Positions 42,791 to 52,654 of a DNA stretch of 64,000 bases are shown one piece after another. Numbering within the stretch: position 1 is the first letter of the stretch; the number at the start of each line of letters is the position of its first letter. The stretch spans positions 1 through 64,000 of the forward strand of contig KN805396.1 in NCBI GenBank assembly GCA_000818945.1, given 5' to 3'. This DNA is from Schizochytrium sp. CCTCC M209059. Lineage: Eukaryota; Sar; Bigyra; Thraustochytrida; Thraustochytriidae. The notes beneath the pieces are model-generated. The model ran no database searches, was not told the origin of the DNA, and worked only from the letters and a program-made list of their open reading frames with translations. The translations under genes were made by a program, and so were the position numbers.

Positions 42791-43852
42791 CTAAGGGTAA
42801 AATTCGCGCTTGGGCACGGTGCAAAAGGAGCACGGCGTACACGCGCCGCAAGCGGGCTCACGCTCGAGGTCTGTGGCAACAAGGCTACTCCCGCGACGAG
42901 CCATTGGCACACAGCAAAAGATGCGGTACACACACATACCACAATTGCCGAGCATATCAAAGTAGGCGAGAAACCAAAAGCCGGCCGAGGCCACCGCGAC
43001 AACAACAAACAAGATGCCAAAGGCATGCGCGGAAATCTCCACTGCCGGCGAAAAGGAACCGTCAAAGCCACTCGACGTCGAAAGCGTTGTACAGATTGCA
43101 ATGTAGACAATGGCCGTGACGAGACTCCAAAACGACATCATATAGTAGAAAAAGAGCATCATAAAGTGCACCTTGTTACGCGCTCCAATGCACGTGCCCG
43201 TAACGCCACAATGATGATCCAGCTCCCGCACGCAAGCATTGCAAAAGCTGCAGTGCCGCTGATTGTCTTCTTGGTACACATTGCAAATGTTGCAGAACCG
43301 GCGACTTGGATCTGGCGTTGTCCCGCGATCGGGCTGCGGCGTCACCACGCCTGGGTCCGTGCACCCCGTGAGCATGAAAGCGGTAAAGTCCAAAGCAATA
43401 AAGACCAGCGGCATCGCTGCAAACAAGGGGAAGAACTCAAACAAAAGGAAGCCCGAGAGCAGCGCATACGCAATGGTCACTAGTACGAAGACGCCTATCA
43501 TGAGCCGCTGGAAATCGCAGTCCTCCTCTGCGGGGCCCGTGACGCACCTCCCGCCGCAATGAAACGTGTGGTTCGACTCGTTCACGTCGAGCTCCGTGCC
43601 CACCTCGTCGGCATCCGCGTTGCCCACGGCCCGCGAGCTCTTCCTGGCGTCCCTGCTGGCTCGTGCTGGCCTGGGCGCGCCGCCGGCCGAGGAGGGCGAC
43701 GAGGTCCCGCCGAGTATCGGCCGCAGCTCCACCTGGTCCGCGCGCGTCGCCGCAGCGCCCTGCGTCGCGCCCGCGCCACGGCGCCGAGCTGCGCGAGATT
43801 CGCTTTTGCTTTTGCTCGCGAGGCTTCTTTCCGCAGGGCTTGGCTTGTTCAA
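42791..43852 (-). CDS. DHHC-type palmitoyltransferase
   Basis: Protein S-acyltransferase that attaches palmitate to cysteines of target proteins at Golgi or plasma membranes. The cysteine-rich domain (RFCNIC...HCSFCNACVRELDHHCGVTGTCIGARN) is intact with DHHC at residues 212-215, the catalytic Cys being 215 in the numbering from 43852. Four membrane segments at about 117-140, 144-163, 229-253 and 275-300 give the usual topology. The frame begins at a TTG (43852) and stays open further upstream without any ATG; the first in-frame ATG is Met118 at 43501, right at helix 1. The true start may lie in a short upstream exon or at Met118. It is head-to-head with the gene at 43933. Confidence 0.88.
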   Translation of the reverse strand: MNKPSPAERSLASKSKSESRAARRRGAGATQGAAATRADQVELRPILGGTSSPSSAGGAPRPARASRDARKSSRAVGNADADEVGTELDVNESNHTFHCGGRCVTGPAEEDCDFQRLMIGVFVLVTIAYALLSGFLLFEFFPLFAAMPLVFIALDFTAFMLTGCTDPGVVTPQPDRGTTPDPSRRFCNICNVYQEDNQRHCSFCNACVRELDHHCGVTGTCIGARNKVHFMMLFFYYMMSFWSLVTAIVYIAICTTLSTSSGFDGSFSPAVEISAHAFGILFVVVAVASAGFWFLAYFDMLGNCGMCVYRIFCCVPMARRGSSLVATDLEREPACGACTPCSFCTVPKREFYP

Positions 43853-43932
43853 ACCGAGCTCAGGCTGCCTGCCTGCAGTGCGTTCTCCATCTTCCCTTGG
43901 GCCGCCCTCCTGAGAGGCGCGCAGCGACGACC

Positions 43933-45051
43933 ATGCAGGCGCGGCTGGCCGCGGCCTGGCGGGCGGGGCCCGTCGCCGCGCGCGCCAGAGACTTCCTCGC
44001 GGACGTGCGCGTGCGCGAGTTCGTGTTCGAGCCCACGATGCGGAGCGACGACGCCGCCATCGAAAGGGGTGACGACGATGAGAAGGACGACCCTCGAGAA
44101 AAGCAGGACGATGAGCCGCGGCTACAAGAAGTCGGGGCCAATACCGATGCCGATGCTGATGCTGATGCTGATGCTGATGCTGATGCCGTGGAAGCGCGCA
44201 TCAAAGTGGTCTTTAATCCGAAGCGGAAAACAGAAAAACGCAAGGCGAGCCCAGGCCATGTCTTGGTTTGCGGACCATGGGTGGAGTCTGCCTTTAACTT
44301 TTTCAAGGTACCGGACACCGAAGTTGTCCTACAGAATGAGACAATTCGCGTCGTATTCAATGTTTTCCCGATTTGCGATCACCACTTTCTCGTCCACAGC
44401 CAGCGTCCTCTTGCGCAAAACTTTGCCGACGTCGACTCGTTGCCATTTCTCATTTTCTCTTTGCAAATGGCCATGGAACTGCGACCAGATCGCTGGCTCT
44501 TGGGCTTCAACTCCTTTGGCTCCTTTGCAAGCGTCAATCACTTGCACACGCACATCATGCCGCACCCAGTGCAAGGAAATGGACTCAGCGTCTTGGAGGC
44601 CGCGGCAGTGACGCCCTTTGCCGAGTACGAATGGGGCACAGTTCTTGCGCCATCGCGCGCGGGGGCAAAACACACTATCGAGTGTATAGTTTTTGAACTC
44701 AGTGAAGACGACGAGCAGCTGGAAAGCTTTGCGAAAGCGCTCCGTTTGTTTCTGGGTGCGCTTGCGCAAGAGAATATTGCACACAACTTTTTGTCGCTTG
44801 ATGTTCCGGGTCGACCGCTTCGCATCGCAATTTTCCCACGCGCAAACCTATCATTCCCCAAGGAAGATGCGCGCGTCGTGCCTGGAGGCTTCGAGATCTT
44901 TGGCATGCCCATCGTTTTTGATCACGACTTCTTTGAATCTTTCTCTTCTCAAGACTACATGGACCTCCGTCGCGGGCGCGAGATGGATAGGACCCAGCTC
45001 GAAGACCTTTTGCAAATCATGCTACGGGTCTGGGCAGACGCAAGTCCGTGA
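43933..45051 (+). CDS. HIT-superfamily GDP-sugar phosphorylase-like protein
   Basis: 372 residues. The segment GFNSFGSFASVNHLHTHIMP around 191-210 contains the histidine triad His203-x-His205-x-His207. Its context matches the GDP-D-glucose phosphorylase (GDPGP1) and GDP-L-galactose phosphorylase (VTC2) branch, in which this motif forms the nucleotidyl-His intermediate. The C-terminal half (PGGFEIFGMPIVFD) also fits that branch. A (DA)n run of about nine units at 71-85 is encoded by GATGCT repeats and is likely a variable linker. The ATG at 43933 was chosen because conserved sequence follows; the ORF is open 90 codons upstream. Substrate preference cannot be read from the sequence. Confidence 0.78.
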   Translation: MQARLAAAWRAGPVAARARDFLADVRVREFVFEPTMRSDDAAIERGDDDEKDDPREKQDDEPRLQEVGANTDADADADADADADAVEARIKVVFNPKRKTEKRKASPGHVLVCGPWVESAFNFFKVPDTEVVLQNETIRVVFNVFPICDHHFLVHSQRPLAQNFADVDSLPFLIFSLQMAMELRPDRWLLGFNSFGSFASVNHLHTHIMPHPVQGNGLSVLEAAAVTPFAEYEWGTVLAPSRAGAKHTIECIVFELSEDDEQLESFAKALRLFLGALAQENIAHNFLSLDVPGRPLRIAIFPRANLSFPKEDARVVPGGFEIFGMPIVFDHDFFESFSSQDYMDLRRGREMDRTQLEDLLQIMLRVWADASP

Positions 45052-45117
45052 ACAGTTAGAACCAACGTAATGAGCAATATCTACGGCATGAATGAATAAG
45101 ATTGGCTCTCCCCAACA

Positions 45118-47448
45118 CTAAAAGAGGTCAAAAGGATTACCCTCTGCTTCTCTTTCTTCTTGACTTGGAGCCTGCTGCGAGACCTGCTGACTTGCTTGGC
45201 CATAAGGATTCGAAACTTGCGCCACTTGCGGGCCACTCGTCGACGAAAGCGACGCAAAGGGATCCTGGCTACCTCCGGATCCTTGAAATTGACCAAATGG
45301 ATCCTGCGCGGCAGAATCTCCGGAAGAAAACGATCCTTGCTGTTGCAACTGTGCACCTTGCCCTTGCTGCTGCACTGGAAAGCTCTGTGAGGATCCTTCA
45401 AAGTTCCCGAAATCAGCATCTGAATCGCCGTTTGCACCCGTATGATGCTGTTGATACGGCTGTGGATACTGATACTGCTGTGGCTGCTGAGACTGCTGTG
45501 GATGCTGATATGGCTGTGGCTGCGTGCCTGAAAACTGAATGCTTGGAAACGTTTGCGCTGAGCCCTGAAAGTCGCCAAAGTCTCCGAAATCTCCGTCGCC
45601 ACTTGATTGGTTTTGCTGTGACTGTGTGCTTGGAAAAGACGGCTGTTGCGCCGACGAGGGCTGCTGCATGCTTGAAAACGGTTGTGCCGAGCCTTGGAAG
45701 TCGCCAAAGTCTCCGAAATCCCCGTCGTCACTTGACTGTTGTTGCTGAGGCTGTGTGCCCGAAACAGACGGCTGTTGCGTTGACGAGGGCTGCTGCATGT
45801 TTGAAAACGTTTGCGACGAGCCCTCAAAGTTGCCAAAGTCTCCATCGTCAGCTGACTGGTTCTGCTGTGGCTGTGTGCCCGGATAAGACGGCTGCATTCC
45901 CTGAAATCCTCCTAGTGACGACTCGTCCTGCTGTTGCGGTTGCTGCTGCGGTTGCTGATGTTGCTGGTATTGCTGATGCTGCTGGTATTGCTGATGTTGC
46001 GGATTCTGAAATGACGATGATGGACCTTGCATTCGACCCGGGGTAGAATCATTGTGGTTATTGACGTCGTTGCTGTACTGTTGCGATGGCAATTGTTGTT
46101 GAGGATGCTGCTGGTGTTGAAACGGAGGGCATTGCGGGGGAGTCCGTGACTGTGTTTCTTGTATGTTCTGGAGTCCACCAAAGGCGTCATCACTTGATCG
46201 TCGCTGAACGAGTTGCTGTTGTGCACCAGGATGAGCTTCAAACGACCCAGTTGCAATGCCATTTTGCATGCCATGGAGATCTTCACCTTGATATTGGTGA
46301 GTGCCTGCCTGCGAGCCGCTGGCTGAAGCCGAAGGTGCGGTACTTGACGTCGCCCCAAAAGACAAAGCTGCGAAAGGATCGTCCAATGGTGTTGCACCTT
46401 GTCCAAAGGCATTGTTTTGCGACGACTGAGACGCCATCTGCGATGCGCCAAAGCCATCACTCGGCCCAAATTGTCCCTGAGGTTGTTGTTGATGCTGCTG
46501 ATGCTGCGAAGAAAAAGACTCCATCTGCGCCGACGGTGGCTGAGTAGAGTTGTGAAACGCATCGGGCTGCCCTGGATTGAAAGCCTGTGGGAAGGGGAAG
46601 TCTCCCCAATCATCATCATCATTACTCTCATGGATGCCTGCTGAAGCGGATGCCCCATTACCCTGCGCGAAAGGAGCAGAGGGCTGCGTCATGGGCGGTC
46701 TTGACACTGGCGCCGAAGGCCCGCTTGAGTACAGATCAAAACCGAACATGTCATCTACCGGGACAGATTTTTTTGGAGCAGCGTCACCAACCACGAGACG
46801 AGGTGCATTGGGCATGATCTCGTTAATGTTTCGCGTCGGAGGAGGCGCAGAAAAACCCGTCTCGCCGTCGGAGTCGGAGGAGCTCGAGTCCTCATCGCCA
46901 GCGGTTTTGGATTTGCGCTTCTTTAGCTTCTTTTTCTCCTTTTTTGCCGCCTTTTTGGCGGCCTTCTTGCGGGCCTTGGCCTCGGCGCGACGGCGTTCCT
47001 CCTCCGAATCGGTCGAATCACTCGAGGACGAAGAGTCTTCTTCCGAAGATGATTCCGCCGCGGGTGTCTTTTTCTTACCCCCGCTACTTTTGCACCAGCG
47101 TCGATCCTGATACTTGTACATGATAAACTTGCGAATACGATCGCGCTGACCAGGTGTCGGCTCTGGAAAGTCCTTTTCTTTATATTTGGCGAGCCAGATT
47201 TTGCGGGCAATTGCATTGCCTCCGTTGCGAATGCTTTGCATCTCCTCGTCGGTAAAGGTGCTCATACTGATGCCCTTGACCCGATAGCTGAACTCTCGCA
47301 GAATGCCACTGCAGTTCGTGCACACGAACGTGTTGAAGTTGAGGCAAATGTAGCTCGGTCCACGCTCGCCACACTCGAAGCAGAGTTTGTTGGCCTTGCT
47401 CTTTCGCTGCATACCCCGCAGAATCTTCACATTGCGGTCGTCCGCCAT
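45118..47448 (-). CDS. AGFG-type ArfGAP with GDFG and Gln-rich tail
   Basis: 776 residues. The N-terminal ArfGAP domain has the zinc finger C23-x2-C26-x16-C43-x2-C46 and the putative arginine finger near Arg51 (CSGILREFSYRVKGISM, closest to the AGFG branch). It stimulates GTP hydrolysis by Arf. A basic, Ser-rich linker follows at about 125-195. The long tail is Gln-rich, with at least five repeats of the form DGDFG(D/N)F(Q/E)GS(A/S)Q, several DPF motifs and a terminal NPFDLF. Such DPF/NPF motifs bind AP-2 and EH-domain proteins, so a role in clathrin-mediated traffic is inferred. The start is the only ATG before the zinc finger. Confidence 0.88.
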   Translation of the reverse strand: MADDRNVKILRGMQRKSKANKLCFECGERGPSYICLNFNTFVCTNCSGILREFSYRVKGISMSTFTDEEMQSIRNGGNAIARKIWLAKYKEKDFPEPTPGQRDRIRKFIMYKYQDRRWCKSSGGKKKTPAAESSSEEDSSSSSDSTDSEEERRRAEAKARKKAAKKAAKKEKKKLKKRKSKTAGDEDSSSSDSDGETGFSAPPPTRNINEIMPNAPRLVVGDAAPKKSVPVDDMFGFDLYSSGPSAPVSRPPMTQPSAPFAQGNGASASAGIHESNDDDDWGDFPFPQAFNPGQPDAFHNSTQPPSAQMESFSSQHQQHQQQPQGQFGPSDGFGASQMASQSSQNNAFGQGATPLDDPFAALSFGATSSTAPSASASGSQAGTHQYQGEDLHGMQNGIATGSFEAHPGAQQQLVQRRSSDDAFGGLQNIQETQSRTPPQCPPFQHQQHPQQQLPSQQYSNDVNNHNDSTPGRMQGPSSSFQNPQHQQYQQHQQYQQHQQPQQQPQQQDESSLGGFQGMQPSYPGTQPQQNQSADDGDFGNFEGSSQTFSNMQQPSSTQQPSVSGTQPQQQQSSDDGDFGDFGDFQGSAQPFSSMQQPSSAQQPSFPSTQSQQNQSSGDGDFGDFGDFQGSAQTFPSIQFSGTQPQPYQHPQQSQQPQQYQYPQPYQQHHTGANGDSDADFGNFEGSSQSFPVQQQGQGAQLQQQGSFSSGDSAAQDPFGQFQGSGGSQDPFASLSSTSGPQVAQVSNPYGQASQQVSQQAPSQEEREAEGNPFDLF

Positions 47449-48379
47449 GACGGCGAGTCAATTCAATGGGTGCACCACGTGAGCCAAGCCGACTCGCGTC
47501 GCAAGGGATGGAAAAAGGTAAACGAGCCTGGTGTCGCGAGGCCCAAGCCAACCCGTTCGTTCGGAAAGGCCGTCGCAGCCTCTGTGAGGTCTCGCAGCCG
47601 CCTGCCAGTCCCTCTGTCGGTGCAGTTGCGACGCGCCTACTTTCTTTCTCTCCCTTCCTGCCTGCCTGCCTCCGCGTCTCTCCCTCACGCGCGCGCCACG
47701 CGCCGTCGCTGCTCTGGCTGCGACTCAGGCCCGAGAGGCTTGTTCGTTTCTCGATTTGTTTGCTGCCAGTATACCACGCCGTAAAACGGAACAGCACAAA
47801 CAGAACAACGCCCGTCGGCGAGTCAAATTTTACTTTACAGGTAAGTAAGTAAGTTAGCGCAGCAAACATGAGCCAGTATTGGCGGATGCTTGCTTTTCTG
47901 CACGGCGTGACCTGGCTGCAAGAAGCTACTTTTCTCTTTGTCTAACCTTGAAAAGGAATATGTCGTGGTAAGGACGGGGTTTTTACTTACATCACATTGG
48001 CAAAATGCACCGCAAGCATAGTTTCGGAGATAATCCAACCTACCTGCTCCATCGTTGACTAATTTAATTATATCCTCTTCAAGGCCACTTTTGCCCTAGA
48101 ACAGCTGTGCGCGATCGATCGCCCAGCCAGACTTGCTTTTTCAGCCCGCACGCCAATGCCCTGCCCCAGCTTCAGATTTGAGAGGACGGCCGGGGAAGAA
48201 GGGAAGAACAACCCATTTTTGGACAACCCATTTCCAGGACAACCCAATCTTGGGTGGTCCTGGCATGACTGGCGGCGGGGCGGGCGGTGGCAGAACTGCA
48301 AGCGGTGAGCTCTGCGCCGCGCGTCGTGGGCAGGGCTGTTGCGGACGGGGTTGCGGCGTCGCGCAAACGGGTCGGCACG
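47449..48379. promoter_or_regulatory. Divergent region, ArfGAP / NOC2, with splice-like signals
   Basis: 931 bp. On the plus strand a strong donor-like TTACAG|GTAAGTAAGTAAG at 47840/47841 is followed by CTAAC at 47942 and an AG at 47955. A further GTAAGG at 47968 pairs with CCCTAG at 48099. This could be a spliced 5' leader of NOC2. On the minus strand ATGGAGCAG|GTAGGT near 48052 offers an alternative. Neither yields a convincing protein. Three ACAACCCA units lie at 48208-48247. Confidence 0.35.
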
Positions 48380-48979
48380 ATGGGTCGCAAGCAGACGAAG
48401 AAGCTTATTCAGAAGTTCGTCAAGAAGCAAAAGGTTTCCGGCAAGTCCGCTGCCGTCTCGGGGGTCAAGTCCTCAAGCCTGGCCAAGACCAGCAAGGGCG
48501 CCAGGGCCATCGACAGCGCCAGAAAGAAGTCTGGCGGGCCGACGGTGCAGTCCTTGATTGCCAAGGAGTTCAAAAAGCGTAAGCGCGCTGGCGGTGACCC
48601 TGCTTCCGCAAAGGACGCCAAAACCGATGCCGAAAAGACGGCAAAGCGCAAACTCTTTGACGGCGAGACCGGCAAGGCTGTAGCGAAGGCCACCGCCAAT
48701 GGAAACAACGATGACGACGTGGAAGAGGGCCCCTCGGCCATCAACGGCGCCATGAGCATCGAGGATTTTCTTGCCGGCGGTTTCAAGGCCGACCCGGAAA
48801 GTGACGAGGATGATGAGGACGATGAGGATGATGCGGCTCAGCTTGATGACGACGACGATGACGAAGACGATGAAGATGAAGAAGAGGAAGAAGGCTCCGC
48901 AAAGTCGAATGGCGCGGAAACGGTCAAGACCAAGACTGGCAAGGTCAAGTCGGACGAAGAATCCAATGAGGAGGATGAG

Positions 48980-49011
<32 letters not shown>

Positions 49012-51010
49012 ATCAGATGACGAAGAAGCTGCGGAGCGCCACAAGGCAGAACTCGAGGCTCTCAAGGAAAAAGATCCCGAGTTCTACAAGTACCTTCAGC
49101 AGGAAAATGCGGAGCTTCTTAATTTCGGTGAAAGCGACGATGAAGATGAAGATGCGGACAAAGCGACTGAGGGTGAAAACGACGCAGAAAAGCCTCAAAA
49201 GGATGGCAAGACCGTGGTCTCCTTTGTCTACCTTCGCAAGCTAGAAAAGGAGCTCAAGGAGGCACCGAGCCTCAAGACCATCAAGACCATGGTGCGCATC
49301 TTTGCCACAGTCGAGAGCGAACTCAGCACTCCCGAAGGCGAAGAGAAGGCAGAGTCTAACTTTCGCGTTCCTAACGAGCTTGCCAAGGAGCGCGTTCTCC
49401 GCGTCGCGATGACGCGGCTCGCTACGGCCTTTGATACCTTTCTTTCGCTGCAGCGTCCCAAGATTGCCGGACGGCGCAAGATCGTCTCGTCACACAAGCG
49501 TTGGTCGAAATTGAGCCCGGTGGCCTCGTCGTTCCTTGGTGCAGTTGCCCGACTCATGTCAGCGACCATCCCCGAGGATCTTCAGAGTTTTGTTCTCCGT
49601 CATCTTTTGCCATACGGCATTTACATTTGCGGGTTGCCACCCAAGGTGCTTCGCAAATTTGTCAAGGTGCTCACCACCATTTGGGGCAATTCTCGCACTT
49701 CTGACCGCAGCCGTCTTTTGGCATTCTCTTGTCTGAGGCGCCTCGCGACAGAGTGCGGGTCTGGACCGTTGCCCGATATTCTCAAGCCTGTCTATCTCGA
49801 GTTTGTGCGCGGTTCCAAGCACAGCAATGCTCAGGAGTCTGGCCGTATTGCCATGCAGGCCAAGTGTCTTGTGGACCTTTTTGGCATTGATCTTAGCGTG
49901 ACGTACCAATTGGCCTTTGTCTACATTCGCCAGCTGGCTCTGCACTTGCGCGCAGCCATCATCTCGAAGACTTCTGAGTCCACGCGGGGCGTGTACGGCT
50001 GGCAATTCGTGCACTGTATCCGCCTCTGGGGCGTCGTACTCAGCTCGTACCCGGGTACTCCCAAGGCTGACGAAAAGGGCGCCGCCGCGACTGCCGACGA
50101 CCACCAGCTTCGTTCCCTTATTTACCCGCTCATCCAGGTGATCACCGGCACCATTCGTCTGGCGCCCGCCGCGCGCAACTTTCCTGTGCGTTTCCATTGT
50201 GTCGCAATCCTGAACAATCTCACCCGTTCGTCGCGTTTTTACATTCCGTGCGCGCCCCTCCTGCTCGACGTGCTCGCCTGCAAAGAGCTCCAGGAGAGAC
50301 CTTCGCAAGCAACAATGGTCAAGGAGCCCAAGCTCGAAGATGTTCTCTCGTTGAACAAGAACGCGCTTGCGATGGCACCCACTCAGATTGCTCTTGTGCG
50401 CCGCACCACCGAGCTTCTCGAGGACTTTCTCGATAGTAATCGCTTTTCCATCGCCTTTCCCGAGGTTGCCTTTCCTGTTGCCGCTGCGTTGCGATCGTTC
50501 CGGCGCAAAAGCAAGGTGCCACGGGCGCGCGAGGAGGTCAAGGCCCTCATTTCCAAAATCGATGGCTGGATCGAGTCGATCAAGCAGAAACGCGAAAAGT
50601 CAGATTTTGCGCCAAACAACGTCGCCCGGATGAACGCCTTTCTCAGCGAGGAGGAAGAAGCTGCTCGTGCTCAGCGCGCGATCGAAAGGGCTGCTGCCTT
50701 GTCAGCTGCCGAAAGTACCGCCCTTCATCCTGAGAATCTTGAAGCCGCTGCTGCCGAGGTCGACGACGAGGAGGATGACGAGGTCGAAGATTCCGCAGAG
50801 GCCGAGGATGACCAGGATGACAACGAAGAGGCCGAAGCGAACGATGAAAGCAGTGACGAGGAGGATGAAGAGGAGACACCAGCCTCTAAGACCAAGAAAT
50901 CAGCCAAGAAGCCCACATCCAAAAAGGCCGCCGCAGCAAAGAAGGACATTGGCGACGAGGATGAAGGTGATCTCGTCGAAGACATGGAGATGTCCTCGGA
51001 CGAAGAGTAA
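48380..51010 (+). CDS. NOC2: Nucleolar complex protein 2 (NOC2)
   Basis: 876 residues. Noc2 pairs with Noc1 and Noc3 to escort pre-60S ribosomal particles through the nucleolus and nucleoplasm. The N-terminal 240 residues are Lys-rich then strongly acidic (several Asp/Glu runs). The conserved Noc2 domain spans about 280-760 and includes FVYIRQLALHLRAAI and GVYGWQFVHCIRLWGVVLSS, the family hallmark. The C-terminus is acidic. Start: MGRKQTKKLIQKF at 48380; an upstream GTG-initiated extension was rejected. The length matches yeast and human homologues (about 710-750) plus acidic insertions. Confidence 0.93.
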
Positions 51011-51144
51011 AAGTAAACAGTTCAATCATCTTGACGAGACAATTAAGAGAATGCCCGTATACACTTTGCTTGCTTCATTACCTCTTCTTTTTCGCAAGCC
51101 TGAAGTGGCGTCTTGCTCGCTTCGAGCCACCTAAAAGGGTAGGC

Positions 51145-51604
51145 NNNNNNNNNNNNNNNNNNNNNNNNNNNNNNNNNNNNNNNNNNNNNNNNNNNNNNNN
51201 NNNNNNNNNNNNNNNNNNNNNNNNNNNNNNNNNNNNNNNNNNNNNNNNNNNNNNNNNNNNNNNNNNNNNNNNNNNNNNNNNNNNNNNNNNNNNNNNNNNN
51301 NNNNNNNNNNNNNNNNNNNNNNNNNNNNNNNNNNNNNNNNNNNNNNNNNNNNNNNNNNNNNNNNNNNNNNNNNNNNNNNNNNNNNNNNNNNNNNNNNNNN
51401 NNNNNNNNNNNNNNNNNNNNNNNNNNNNNNNNNNNNNNNNNNNNNNNNNNNNNNNNNNNNNNNNNNNNNNNNNNNNNNNNNNNNNNNNNNNNNNNNNNNN
51501 NNNNNNNNNNNNNNNNNNNNNNNNNNNNNNNNNNNNNNNNNNNNNNNNNNNNNNNNNNNNNNNNNNNNNNNNNNNNNNNNNNNNNNNNNNNNNNNNNNNN
51601 NNNN
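51145..51604. other. Assembly gap (460 N)
   Basis: Run of N from 51145 to 51604, bordered on the right by C6-7 and A9 homopolymers. Gap size may be nominal. It separates NOC2 from the GC-rich island. Confidence 1.
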
Positions 51605-51658
51605 CCCCCCCAAAAAAAAAGAAGAAAAAGATAGAGAGGATTAACAAAAACCAAAAAC

Positions 51659-52007
51659 ATGACAAGTGGCGGCGGCAGTGGTCCTTGCCCGCGGGCGGGT
51701 GTGCATTCGGCGATGTCCACGACAGGGGGCAACTTCATCTTCATGCTCGGCATGGCCGGCATGGGCCTTGCCATGGCCATGTTTATCGACGCGCGCGCGC
51801 CCATCAAGGTCAAAGAGGCCCGCGATCAACTTCTCGCAGGACAAGAGGAGAAGGCGAGGGAGGAAGAGGAAGACCAAGGTCTGGAGCAAGGTCCGGTGCA
51901 GAAGCTGGCGGTAGAAGAAGCAGAGGATGATGATGATTACGGCAATGATGATTTCGACACCGCGAGTCTCTCGAGCAGGTCCTCTTCTTCTTCTTCTTCT
52001 TCTTCGA

Positions 52008-52048
<41 letters not shown>

Positions 52049-52654
52049 GATGAAGATGACGATGACATGGGGCTCGAGATCGTCGACGTCTCTCCCGGCG
52101 CCCCGGACCTCGAAGAAGTGCTCATCTACCCGCCGAGCCGGAAGGAGCTCAAGAAGATGCATCGAAAGCGGAAGAAATGGAACAAGCGCAAGCTCACGTG
52201 CAAGGGCGTGCCTCTCGGCAGCAGCAACAGCAGCACACCGCAGGAGGCGAAGAGCGAGCGCATGGAGGGTGAGGCCGACGAGGCGTTCTACCGCCGCATG
52301 TACCTTGCCTCGCGCAAGAACTACACCGAGGCCTACAACGCCGCGCAGCCGGACCACTCCTACACCGGCGACGGCTCCGAGTGGTCCAAGCGCCTGTACT
52401 TTATCAAGGAGGCCTACCGCCGCGCACGGGAGGCAGTCCCCATCGACCCCATGATCATGACCCGCGCCCGCGCTTTTCCCGCCTCATACGCGTCCTCCGT
52501 CAGCAGCCTCTACAGCCTCGACAGCAAGTCGAAAGTAAAAGTAAAAACACCATTCATGATGATGATGATGACGACGACGACGACGGAGAAAAGGGCGCGG
52601 CAGACCAAGCCTTCGCGGCACTCGAAGCGCCGCTCTTGCTGTCGCTCTTGCTGA
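51659..52654 (+). CDS. Ser-rich single-pass membrane protein, unknown
   Basis: 331 residues, not recognised. One hydrophobic segment at about 25-43 (FIFMLGMAGMGLAMAMFI) near the N-terminus; then a Glu-rich helix, a very acidic stretch, and a poly-Ser/Asn tract at about 105-130. A basic, possibly folded C-terminal domain follows at about 150-280 (KKMHRKRKKWNKRKL, then EAFYRRMYLASRKNYTEAYNA). The final 35 residues (MMMMM, TTTTT and a Cys/Arg/Ser tail) come from GAT/GAC repeats that overlap the 3' end of the opposite-strand kinase gene, so the natural C-terminus is doubtful. First gene of the GC-rich island. Confidence 0.5.
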
